Assembly (NCBI GenBank): GCA_023389575.1
Contig: JAEWEG010000047.1
Location: 1 to 22,573, forward strand
DNA from: Chloroflexota bacterium
GTDB taxonomy: Bacteria > Chloroflexota > Chloroflexia > Thermomicrobiales > UBA6265
DNA length: 22,573 nt
Direction of reading: 5' to 3'
Shown here: in pieces, positions 15,994-22,451 of the stretch
Numbering within the stretch: position 1 is the stretch's first letter
How the letters are laid out: the number at the start of each line of letters is the position of its first letter
Made by a program: the position numbers and the translations under genes
The notes under the pieces: model-generated
Database searches by the model: none
What the model was told of the DNA's origin: nothing
What the model saw: only the letters and a program-made list of their open reading frames with translations

Positions 15994-16026
15994 ATAGTAC
16001 TACCTATAGTATCATAGGATGAGCGC
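15994..16026 (+). promoter_or_regulatory. AT-rich hicA promoter and probable autoregulatory operator
   Basis: An A/T-rich island in GC-rich DNA immediately before hicA. It contains -10-like TATAGT/TAGTAT (16005-16012) and overlapping dyads: TACTA-CCTA-TAGTA (15998-16011 area) and CTAT-N6-ATAG (16004-16017). No good -35 is present. AGGA at 16016-16019 is the ribosome site for the ATG at 16027. HicB proteins with a ribbon-helix-helix domain typically repress their own promoter through such inverted repeats. Confidence 0.55.
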
Positions 16027-16278
16027 ATGACAAAGCGTGACAAATTGATCGCCAGCATCGTCGCCCGGCCCTCGACCGCTTCGTTTCAGGATGTCCGCGC
16101 GATCCTGATCATGTTCGGGTGGGAGCACGCCTCGTCAAAGGCAAGCCATCACCGGTTCACCAAACCTGGCGAGCGATCCATCACCGTGCCGGTCAAGCAT
16201 GGAACCACGGTCAAACGACATTACCTCGATGAGATTTGCATCCGGCTGGGCCTGGACCAGGAACCCGAGGAGTATTGA
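16027..16278 (+). CDS. hicA: HicA-type mRNA interferase toxin
   Basis: An 83-residue HicA toxin with a dsRNA-binding-like fold. Recognisable elements are the N-terminal helix FQDVRAILIMFGWE, the central ASHHRFTKPG with catalytic H41, the strand SITVPVKHG, and the terminal helix KRHYLDEICIRLGLD. HicA cleaves mRNA and slows growth when the antitoxin is lost. The usual glycine before the catalytic SH is alanine here (A39), a mild change. The toxin gene comes first, with a single base between its stop codon and the hicB start, so translation is coupled. The start ATG has AGGA 8 nt upstream. The pair is flanked by two related hairpins. Confidence 0.92.
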   Translation: MTKRDKLIASIVARPSTASFQDVRAILIMFGWEHASSKASHHRFTKPGERSITVPVKHGTTVKRHYLDEICIRLGLDQEPEEY

Positions 16279-16279
16279 T

Positions 16280-16702
16280 ATGCCTGCACAGCGACGCCCT
16301 CTCTCGTATTACCTGGAACTCGACTATCCCTATACCGTCGTGCCCGACGAGGGGTCGTACTTCATCGAATTCCCCGATCTTCCCGGTTGCATGACCCAGG
16401 TGGAGGACAAGGCTGAAATCGCCGGGGCCGCCGAGGAGATCCGCGTGCTATGGATCGAGGGCGAATACGAAGACGGGCACGACATCCCGGAGCCTCTCAA
16501 AGCGGAGTACAGCGGCAAGTTCGTCGCCCGGCTGCCCAGGTCGCTTCACCGCGACCTGGCGCTCGCGGCCAGGCGGGAAGGCGTCAGCCTGAACGCCTAC
16601 GTCTGTTACCTTCTTGCCGAACGGAACACGGCCGCGAATCTCGCGTCGCGTTCCGACAAATCCATCCACGATCCTGCTCCACCGTTGGCGCTTCGCCGAT
16701 AG
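16280..16702 (+). CDS. hicB: HicB-type antitoxin with ribbon-helix-helix domain
   Basis: A 140-residue antitoxin. The N-terminal partial RNase H fold (about 8-70) shows the family pattern: YYLELDYPYTVVPDEGSYFIEFPDLPGCMTQ-type strands with FPDLPGC, then a helix and IPEP. The C-terminal ribbon-helix-helix domain (about 78-113, SGKFVARLPRSLHRDLALAA then GVSLNAYVCYLLAER) binds the operator. A tail of about 27 polar residues follows. It neutralises HicA and probably represses the operon through the dyads before hicA. The start is ATG at 16280, one base after the hicA stop; an open frame begins upstream inside hicA but only this part matches the family. Confidence 0.92.
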   Translation: MPAQRRPLSYYLELDYPYTVVPDEGSYFIEFPDLPGCMTQVEDKAEIAGAAEEIRVLWIEGEYEDGHDIPEPLKAEYSGKFVARLPRSLHRDLALAARREGVSLNAYVCYLLAERNTAANLASRSDKSIHDPAPPLALRR

Positions 16703-16720
16703 TGGCGGAGCTTGTCTTCG

Positions 16721-16765
16721 CCCAGCGTGGGTGCGCATACGCCAGGTCAGTACACGCTGGGTTTA
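16721..16765 (+). terminator. Probable hicB terminator
   Basis: A perfect 9-bp inverted repeat, CCCAGCGTG (16721-16729) and CACGCTGGG (16753-16761), spans a 23-nt loop and is followed at once by TTTAA. It starts 18 bp after the hicB stop. The loop may form a small inner stem. The short T-run and position support rightward termination. Confidence 0.5.
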
Positions 16766-16810
16766 ACGCGGAACCCCGGCTAGCGTCGTCGCCAGCCGGG
16801 GTTCCGCGTT
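16765..16810. terminator. Bidirectional hairpin between hicB and the ferritin-like gene
   Basis: A 20-bp stem with one mismatch (left arm 16765-16784, right arm 16791-16810) and 6-nt loop GTCGTC. It lies 23 bp beyond the stop of the leftward ferritin-like gene and 62 bp past hicB, so it can serve both convergent transcripts. Its core CCCGGCT-R-GCGTCGTYGCCAG matches the hairpin after the protease gene. Confidence 0.7.
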
Positions 16811-16833
16811 GTGGGGTGCCAGTAAGCTTGAGA

Positions 16834-17430
16834 TTAATCGTTCGTGGACTTCCAGATGCCTTCGATGGTCGCCCGGCACTCATCCGCCACGTCGGCCCGC
16901 AGGACCGGCGCGTGATCGCCGCTCTGAAGATCGAACATCACCGCGTCCGGCATCACCGTGTTGATCTGCTGGACGAGCCGGGCGTAGGTGCGAAGCCCCT
17001 GCTCGGCGAACCCCATGACCTGGCGGTCGTCGAACGCCATCGCGGTGGTGTGCAGCATGGTGTAGGCGATCGCCAGGTGGTTGTAGGCCGTGTAGTCGTC
17101 GCGAAGCGCCTTCGACATGCTGTCGTTGCGGAACTTGTCGATCAGGCCGGCGGCCTTCCCGAGCACGGTGGAACCCGCCTTGATCACCGGGTTGCCCGGC
17201 TCCGAGCCGTACGACGCCTGGAACTCGACCGCGCGCTTCTTGCTGTCGCGCACCGAATCGTGGAACTGCTTGATGACGCCAGTCAGGGCAAGATCGCCCT
17301 TCATCTTCAGCTGGGCGTCCATCGCTTCTTCCACGTGCGATTCGAGTGCCACGATGTCACCGAGCCAATCGGCGATCTCGCTGTTGATCTCTTTCGCGGG
17401 TGTGGACTGTGTGGAATTGTTCGTGGTCAT
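16834..17430 (-). CDS. Ferritin-like four-helix protein, possibly DUF892-type
   Basis: A 198-residue, mostly helical protein. Helix 1 (about 13-42) carries E30, H32 and E34, helix 2 (47-72) carries H57, and the second half has DYTAYNHLAIAYTMLH (112-127) and GFAEQGLRTYARLVQQI (140-156). The pattern of Glu/His in paired long helices and the second-half sequence recall the YciF/DUF892 branch of ferritin-like proteins, which are stress-induced. A complete diiron ligand set is not obvious, so metal binding is uncertain. GGAGG lies 9 nt before the ATG at 17428-17430. The gene is divergent from the MerR/cobalamin regulator and has a good leftward promoter at 17643-17671, whose -10 overlaps the regulator's own. 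Control by that regulator is a strong inference. Confidence 0.65.
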   Translation of the reverse strand: MTTNNSTQSTPAKEINSEIADWLGDIVALESHVEEAMDAQLKMKGDLALTGVIKQFHDSVRDSKKRAVEFQASYGSEPGNPVIKAGSTVLGKAAGLIDKFRNDSMSKALRDDYTAYNHLAIAYTMLHTTAMAFDDRQVMGFAEQGLRTYARLVQQINTVMPDAVMFDLQSGDHAPVLRADVADECRATIEGIWKSTND

Positions 17431-17789
17431 GGATGAAATCCTCCAGATTGTTCCGGTTCATTGATGGACGTCCGCATGGTCGCGGCGCCCCTCCGCGTCA
17501 TCCGCCAGGTTTCCGTAGGGTGGTGCGTTACACACGGCCGTCGACTCTCGTGAACACTCGGGCCATCGACGGTGTAACGGTATCCAGCGTTCTTCGCGTG
17601 GCTACGACCTCCTTGTCGTCTCCTCGATACCGGTTCGATATAATCCTATACTACAGGTTGAGATACTGCAAGCAGGGCCGCGACATGGAAGCGGACACTA
17701 TCGTCTGGTGGTACCCTGCCTGTTGGAAACTCACCGGCGGGCCCCGCGTCCGTGACGGCATGCGAACCATCGCTGGACAGGAAGCGAAG
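17431..17789. other. Divergent regulatory region of 359 bp
   Basis: No gene is seen. The region holds back-to-back promoters for the ferritin-like gene (leftward) and the MerR/cobalamin regulator (rightward), concentrated at 17613-17671. The leaders would be about 205 nt and 140 nt. The remainder shows no convincing structure. Confidence 0.6.
17613..17671. promoter_or_regulatory. Overlapping divergent promoters with MerR-type operator candidate
   Basis: Rightward: a consensus TATAAT (17639-17644) with TTGTCG (17613-17618) 20 bp upstream. A 19-20 bp spacer is the hallmark of MerR-activated promoters. The spacer contains the dyad TCGA-T-ACCGGT-TCGA (17624-17638), self-complementary apart from one extra T. 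Leftward: TTGCAG (17671-17666), exactly 17 bp, then TAGGAT (17648-17643), a good sigma-70-type promoter for the ferritin-like gene. The two -10 elements overlap at 17643-17644, so one bound regulator could control both. The role of the dyad is inferred. Confidence 0.6.
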
Positions 17790-18773
17790 ATGTCCGAAGG
17801 AGATACACAACCCAGATTGCTCACGATGGGCGACACCGTGGCGACGTTGCAGCAGACATCGCCCGATATCACCCACTCGAGCCTTCGGTTCCTGGAACGG
17901 GAGGGCTTCATTTCCCCCCAGCGCACCAGGGGTGGGCACCGCCTGTTCAGCGAAGGCGACCTGGCTCGCATTCGCATGATCAAGCGGTGGCAGGCGTCGC
18001 GCCTCTCGCTGTCCGAAATTCGCGAACGCCTAACCCGGATGGATGCCCTGGAGTCCCCGCCCGCGCTGTCCAACCACTTTCTGGACCGCGCCATCCGGGG
18101 TGACGTCGCCGGGGCCGCCCAGGTCGTCCTGCTGGCCGACGATCTTGGCATGCCGCTTCATGTCATGTTCGAGGAGGTTTTGGCGCCAGCGCTGGTGAAG
18201 GTTGGCGCCCAGTGGGAAACGGGCGAACTCTCCGTGGGGCAGGAGCACGAAATCTCCCACCTGGCGCGAGAACTGATCGCCAACCTCACCCTGCGTCACT
18301 GGAACGACGAAGCGGGATCACCGGTCATCCTCGCCGCGACCATCTCCGGTGAACTGCACGAACTCGGCCTGCGTATGGTGGTGGCCCTGCTTAGGCAACG
18401 GGCCGCCCAGGTACATTACCTCGGAGCCGATGTCTCCAGCGACATCCTGATGGACGCTATTCACGACCGGCGCCCGGACGTCATCCTGCTGTCCGTGTCG
18501 ATCGAGGATCACCTGCCGATGCTGCGTGAGACGCTGGCGGCGATCGCCTCCGAAGACTTCGGCGACCATCCGCCGGCCGTGCTGGTCGGGGGCCGGGGAG
18601 TCGCGGGAGCGCGCTCCGAGGACCTTGCCACCGGATCCATCCTGCCAGCCAACCTCGGCCTCGCGGAAACCATCGATCACATTATGCGGGTCGCCAGCGA
18701 TGCCACCCCAGTCCCGGACTCCAGTTCCGGGGCCGAAACGCACCTCTCCCCGATCATGGATAGCCCGCTCTAG
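17790..18773 (+). CDS. MerR-family regulator with cobalamin-binding domains (CarH/LitR-like)
   Basis: A 327-residue three-domain regulator. Residues 10-85 form the MerR winged helix (SSLRFLEREGFISPQRTRGG then HRLFSEGDLARI). Residues 90-170 are the helical cap domain with W142-x9-E152-H153, the signature that packs on adenosylcobalamin in CarH photoreceptors. Residues 178-300 are a B12-binding Rossmann domain with E188-L-H190-E-L-G193, whose histidine is the likely cobalt ligand, S235 exactly 41 residues later, and GG at 267-268. In CarH, cobalamin in the dark promotes tetramer binding to DNA, and light breaks it. By analogy this is a light- or B12-responsive regulator. Start ATG at 17790 has AGGA 8 nt upstream. 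It is divergent from the ferritin-like gene and convergent with the aldo/keto reductase. No carotenoid or photolyase gene is in the window. Confidence 0.9.
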   Translation: MSEGDTQPRLLTMGDTVATLQQTSPDITHSSLRFLEREGFISPQRTRGGHRLFSEGDLARIRMIKRWQASRLSLSEIRERLTRMDALESPPALSNHFLDRAIRGDVAGAAQVVLLADDLGMPLHVMFEEVLAPALVKVGAQWETGELSVGQEHEISHLARELIANLTLRHWNDEAGSPVILAATISGELHELGLRMVVALLRQRAAQVHYLGADVSSDILMDAIHDRRPDVILLSVSIEDHLPMLRETLAAIASEDFGDHPPAVLVGGRGVAGARSEDLATGSILPANLGLAETIDHIMRVASDATPVPDSSSGAETHLSPIMDSPL

Positions 18774-18803
18774 AAACCGCGCCGATCGGCCCCATCCCCG
18801 GGA

Positions 18804-19757
18804 TCAGTCGCCCAGTTTTCGCCCAACCGGTCCGAAAATCGACTTCAGCCGGTTCCGGTCCTCCGCTGGCAGTGGCTCACCCAGCACCGCCGCGACGTTC
18901 TGCTTCAGATGCTCCACGTTCGCCGTGCCGCTGAGCACGCAATCGACATGTGGAGAGTTGGCCACATACTTGTAGGCCGCGTCGGTCACATGGGTCACGT
19001 CGCCCTTCACCAGCCAGTCGAGCGGCCGCTCGTCCGGCACCGCGTCCCGGTCGATAGCGCCCTCCGCCTTCAGCCCGGCGATCACGGCCTCGAGATCGGC
19101 CTGGCGGGCGATCTTGCGGCGCACCGCACACATCATTATCACGCCCATGTCCCGGTCCTCGGCGAGCGGCAACACATCGTCTTCCGGACCAGGCGTCAGC
19201 ATGTTGTAGCCAACCAGCATGGTGTCGAACAGGTCATCCTCGATCGCCCGCCGCAGCACCTCGCGACCAGGGTCCTTCGCGAACGACTCGGTGATCCCGA
19301 TGAACCGGATCTTGCCGTCGTCCCGCAGGCGTTGCAGCGCGGGAACGAGCTCGTCCCGCGCGTGGTCGTAGGTCTCGGGCAACACGGCGTGGAGCTGGAA
19401 CACATCGATCATGTCCGTCCGCAGTCGCCGCAGGCTGTTCTCGACCGATTCCACCAGTTCAGCCGCCGTCCGCGGGCGAGAGGTATCGCCTTCCTTCACG
19501 ACGTCGGTGCTCTTGGTGCAGAGCACGTAGCGGTCGCGGCCCGTGTTCGCCAGGGCCCGCCCCAGGATCATCTCGCTCTCGCCATAGGCGGCGGCGGTGT
19601 CGATCAGGTTGATCCCCATGTCGAGCGCCTCGGCCACCAACCGGTGCGCGTCGGCCTCTGGCACACCCGTCTTCTGGCCCAACTGGCTTGGCCCGCCGGT
19701 GCCCAGCCCAATGACCGAAACTTCGAGATTCGTGCGTCCAAATCGCCGGTACTCCAT
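18804..19757 (-). CDS. Aldo/keto reductase
   Basis: A 317-residue NADPH-dependent oxidoreductase of the aldo/keto reductase superfamily. The full catalytic tetrad is present: D53 and Y58 in LIDTAAAYGESE, K82 in CTKS, and H123 in FQLH. The opening YRRFGRTNLEVSVIGLGTGG is the usual strand pair, and the C-terminal region has the VLSGTANVEHLKQNV element that binds the cofactor phosphate. These enzymes reduce aldehydes and ketones, often detoxifying reactive carbonyls; the substrate is unknown. The start is ATG at 19755-19757 with GGGAGGA 8 nt upstream. An open frame extends to 20096 but overlaps the divergent Usp gene and is not protein-like. It ends 30 bp from the convergent regulator gene. Confidence 0.93.
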   Translation of the reverse strand: MEYRRFGRTNLEVSVIGLGTGGPSQLGQKTGVPEADAHRLVAEALDMGINLIDTAAAYGESEMILGRALANTGRDRYVLCTKSTDVVKEGDTSRPRTAAELVESVENSLRRLRTDMIDVFQLHAVLPETYDHARDELVPALQRLRDDGKIRFIGITESFAKDPGREVLRRAIEDDLFDTMLVGYNMLTPGPEDDVLPLAEDRDMGVIMMCAVRRKIARQADLEAVIAGLKAEGAIDRDAVPDERPLDWLVKGDVTHVTDAAYKYVANSPHVDCVLSGTANVEHLKQNVAAVLGEPLPAEDRNRLKSIFGPVGRKLGD

Positions 19758-19886
19758 CCGCAATCCTCCCGTCCGCGATAGGTCGTCGACCTGGCCATCA
19801 TGCCACGACTCGTGCCTCCTGGCGTGCATACCCCGTGTCACAACCCGATTTAGGGCCGATAATGGAAGCAAGACACACACGATGTC

Positions 19887-19912
19887 GCCAGCGTGGCAAC
19901 GGCGCCACTGGC
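19887..19912 (+). other. Imperfect hairpin in the leader of the tandem Usp gene
   Basis: GCCAG-CG-TGGC, loop AACGGC, then GCCACTGGC forms a 9-bp stem with a 2-nt bulge, ending about 8 nt before the ribosome site of the Usp gene. A GATAAT element (19858-19863) upstream may be the -10 of this gene. A role in mRNA stability or translation is only possible. Confidence 0.3.
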
Positions 19913-19932
19913 ACGAACCAAGGGAGGTTTCC

Positions 19933-20853
19933 ATGTCGACAGCCGCCAGATTACAGGGTGAGTTCCGCGTCCTCGTTCCATACGACGGGTCGGAACAGTC
20001 CGCCCGCGCCCTCCACATCGCCCGCCACATTCCGGCCAGCACCATCGAGGTCCTCCGCGTCGAGCAGGACGACCTGATGATCATGCCCGGCAGCATCCCG
20101 GTGGAAACCGAAGGCGATTACCAGAACATCCGTGAAGACCTCGAGGCCGCCGTCCAACCGCTCCGCGACGCGGGCATCAATGTCGAAACCACGATCCGGA
20201 TCGGCGATGCCACCGGGGAGATCATCGACGCGGGGCGCGATTGCGACCTGATCGTGATGACCACCCGGGGACGGGGCGCCGCCGGCCGCATGCTGTTCGG
20301 CAGCACCGCCGACCGCGTCAGCCGCCACGGAACCACTCCCACCCTGCTCATTCGCTCAACGGTTGGCGCCGAAATCTCCAACCCTTCCCGCGTGGTGGTG
20401 CCGCTCGACGGCTCCGAACTGGCCGAACGGGCCCTGCCCATCGCCACCAGGATGGCGGGCATCCTGGGCTCGCCCCTCAACCTCGTGCGGGCTATCGATG
20501 TCGACGACATTCGCGCGGTCATCCACGAGCAACGAACCGGCGCTCAGGGGCCGTATACTGGTGAAACCTACGACGACGCTCGCAAGGTCGCCGAAGAACG
20601 CGCGATGTCCTATCTCGAGGCGATCGCTGAACCCATCAGGGGGCAGGGCGTGACGGTGAACACCGAACTCCTTCAGGGGACCCCCTCGTTCGTGCTCCTC
20701 TGGCACACCAACGAGGAAGACCTGGTCGTCATGACCTCCCACGGCCGCCATGGGTTCCGTCGCTGGTATCTCGGCAGCGTGGCCGAAAAGCTCGTTCGCG
20801 AGGGAAAGGCGCCTGTGCTCCTGGTCCCTACACGGGAGGCCGCTGACGCATAG
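19933..20853 (+). CDS. Universal stress protein with two tandem UspA domains
   Basis: A 306-residue protein with two UspA folds, about 10-142 and 152-299. Each starts with the family strand (RVLVPYDGSE and RVVVPLDGSE) and ends with the nucleotide motif: G113-9x-G123-S124 in the first (TRGRGAAGRMLFGS) and G271-9x-G281-S282 in the second (SHGRHGFRRWYLGS). The second domain is closer to the single-domain Usp at 12352-12807. Tandem Usp proteins are cytoplasmic and usually respond to starvation, redox or dormancy signals. GGGAGG lies 7 nt before the ATG at 19933. It is divergent from the aldo/keto reductase and followed by two small helix-turn-helix genes on the same strand. Confidence 0.93.
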   Translation: MSTAARLQGEFRVLVPYDGSEQSARALHIARHIPASTIEVLRVEQDDLMIMPGSIPVETEGDYQNIREDLEAAVQPLRDAGINVETTIRIGDATGEIIDAGRDCDLIVMTTRGRGAAGRMLFGSTADRVSRHGTTPTLLIRSTVGAEISNPSRVVVPLDGSELAERALPIATRMAGILGSPLNLVRAIDVDDIRAVIHEQRTGAQGPYTGETYDDARKVAEERAMSYLEAIAEPIRGQGVTVNTELLQGTPSFVLLWHTNEEDLVVMTSHGRHGFRRWYLGSVAEKLVREGKAPVLLVPTREAADA

Positions 20854-20980
20854 TCCCGCCTCACGGCCTCCCAGTTGCTCCGGCTCCATACCGGCTGGCT
20901 CGTTACGGTACGCCGCCGACCTGATCGCCCGTCCGGCCACGGACGACCACCCTGGCGGCCAATCGACAGGAGGCGTTGCC

Positions 20981-21199
20981 ATGGACCGTACGCGCGATAT
21001 TCACCCGCGGCGCGAGGACATCGAGAACCTGCTACACCACGACCACTACACGGTCGATGAAGCGGCCTACATTCTCGGCGTCAACGTCGACGTGCTTTGC
21101 CAGGCCGCCCAGCGCCACGAACTGAAGGCCTACTTCGTCAATCACACCATCGTCGACATCCACCGCGACGACCTGGTGCGCTGGCTCGAATCCCGCTGA
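20981..21199 (+). CDS. Small excisionase-type helix-turn-helix protein, copy 1
   Basis: A 72-residue protein with a MerR/excisionase-like helix-turn-helix: YTVDEAAYILGVNVDVLCQAAQ (helices 2 and 3) followed by a wing with HTIVDIHRDDLVRWLESR. The DEAA-x-x-LG core is the mark of the HTH_17/excisionase fold. It should bind DNA; there is no second domain. It is paralogous to the next gene (33 of 72 residues identical by hand alignment, no gaps). The start ATG at 20981 has AGGAGG 8 nt upstream, so it is well translated. No integrase or prophage gene is nearby, so an excisionase role is unlikely; a small regulator is more plausible. A strong hairpin follows. Confidence 0.8.
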   Translation: MDRTRDIHPRREDIENLLHHDHYTVDEAAYILGVNVDVLCQAAQRHELKAYFVNHTIVDIHRDDLVRWLESR

Positions 21200-21236
21200 T
21201 CCCCCGGTCGCGACATCCCACGCGCCGATGCACGAC

Positions 21237-21278
21237 ACAGGGTGGCCTGGCCCGTTGAACGGGGCCGGGCCACCCTGT
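21237..21278 (+). terminator. Strong hairpin between the two small HTH genes
   Basis: A 17-bp stem with one G-T mismatch (left arm 21237-21253, ACAGGGTGGCC then TGGCCC; right arm 21262-21278) and an 8-nt loop, GTTGAACG. It lies 37 bp past the first HTH stop codon. The stem ends in ACAG/CTGT and no long U-run follows. Likely a terminator, implying a separate promoter for the second HTH gene. Confidence 0.65.
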
Positions 21279-21329
21279 ACAGTCATCTCATACCGAGTGA
21301 ACCCTCGACGCGCACAGGAGAATCGCACC

Positions 21330-21548
21330 ATGACCACTGCTCCCGGCTCACAGCCAGAATCAACCCACTATCGCAGCCTTCTCGAAAAGGAAATCTACAC
21401 CCCGGACGAAGCCGCCGAACTGCTCGGGATGGATGTTGACGTGATCTACCAGGCCGCCCACCGGGGCCACCTGAACGTCTTCAAGATTGGTCATGACATC
21501 GTCTCGATCAAGCGCGGCGACCTCGTCGCCTGGCTCGAATCCCGCTAA
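21330..21548 (+). CDS. Small excisionase-type helix-turn-helix protein, copy 2
   Basis: A 72-residue paralogue of the gene at 20981-21199, with the same length and the same C-terminal WLESR. The core is YTPDEAAELLGMDVDVIYQAAHRGHL, then the wing FKIGHDIVSIKRGDLVAWLESR, closer to the classical excisionase pattern than copy 1. The N-terminal 20 residues differ fully between the copies, while the HTH is conserved, suggesting retained DNA binding with different partners. The start ATG at 21330 has CAGGAG 9 nt upstream. The next gene, a nitrilase homologue, starts 30 bp after its stop and is probably co-transcribed. Confidence 0.8.
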   Translation: MTTAPGSQPESTHYRSLLEKEIYTPDEAAELLGMDVDVIYQAAHRGHLNVFKIGHDIVSIKRGDLVAWLESR

Positions 21549-21578
21549 CCCCATGTCATGGCCGGCGGGAGGTGCGCG

Positions 21579-22451
21579 ATGCGTGTGACGGTCGCCCTGG
21601 CCCAGGTCCAGCCCACCACGCTGGACAAGCAGGCCAACCTGGCGCGGTTCGATGAGGTCCTGGAGCAGGCGGCGAGCCATGGCGCCCAGTTGGTGGTGTT
21701 CCCCGAGCTGGCCCTGACCGGATACGCCTGCGGCGACGCCTTCTTTGAGGTCGCCGAGCCCATCCCTGGACCGTCCACCGACCACATCGCCGCCACCGCC
21801 AGCCGTCTGGGTCTCCATGTGATCTGGGGCATGCCCGAGCGCGGCCTCCCCGGCGTGCTCCACAACTCGGCGGTGCTGGTCGGCCCCGAAGGCCATATCG
21901 GGACCTGGCGGAAACACACCCTGCCCGGCCACGCCACCGACGAAGGTGGCGCGGGCGCGTTTCCCGATCGCCGCTTCTTCCGCGCGGGCACCCGCAGCCA
22001 AGTCTTCGACACCGCCATCGGCCGCATCGGTATGATGGTCTGCTACGACATCTTCTTCCCCGAGATCGCCCGCCTGCTGACGCTCAAGGGGGCCGACCTG
22101 CTCGTCGGGATCTCCGGCTCCCCATCGTTCGAGCGCGACATCTTCGAACCACTGGTCCTTGCCCGGGCAATGGAAAACACCATTCCCTTCGCCTACTGCA
22201 ACCTGGCCGGGTCCGAAGGCGAAACCACCTACTGGGGAGGCAGCCGCCTGATTGGCGCGGGCGATCCTCAAACCCGGGTGCCAGGCGCGCCGGTCATCGC
22301 CCAGGCCACGTACGACACTGAGGACCTGGTGCTCGGCGAGGTCGACTACGAGGACACCCACCGCTTTCGGCCACGCTTCCCAGTCCTCCGTGATCTGGAG
22401 GTCAGCATGTACGCACAACTTCTCGACGCGATGGACGGGACCCTGGACTAG
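21579..22451 (+). CDS. Nitrilase-superfamily carbon-nitrogen hydrolase
   Basis: A 290-residue cytoplasmic amidase of the nitrilase superfamily with the complete catalytic triad: E43 in FPELALTGY, K112 in WRKHTLP, and C155 in MMVCYDIFFPE. The superfamily hydrolyses or condenses amides, nitriles and carbamoyl compounds; the exact reaction is not readable, but the C-Y-D after the nucleophile fits amidases rather than true nitrilases. The start is ATG at 21579 with GGGAGG 6 nt upstream. An in-frame ATG at 21558 would add seven residues but has no ribosome site. The stop codon TAG lies exactly at the left end of an insertion sequence, so the natural C-terminus may have been slightly altered. Confidence 0.92.
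   Translation: MRVTVALAQVQPTTLDKQANLARFDEVLEQAASHGAQLVVFPELALTGYACGDAFFEVAEPIPGPSTDHIAATASRLGLHVIWGMPERGLPGVLHNSAVLVGPEGHIGTWRKHTLPGHATDEGGAGAFPDRRFFRAGTRSQVFDTAIGRIGMMVCYDIFFPEIARLLTLKGADLLVGISGSPSFERDIFEPLVLARAMENTIPFAYCNLAGSEGETTYWGGSRLIGAGDPQTRVPGAPVIAQATYDTEDLVLGEVDYEDTHRFRPRFPVLRDLEVSMYAQLLDAMDGTLD

Noticed and set aside
17624..17650. Possible tRNA T-arm (GGTTCGA)
   Set aside because: No acceptor, D or anticodon stems can be built around it.
20981..21548. Prophage excisionase interpretation of the two HTH proteins
   Set aside because: No integrase, attachment site, tRNA or phage gene is nearby; only the fold resembles excisionases.
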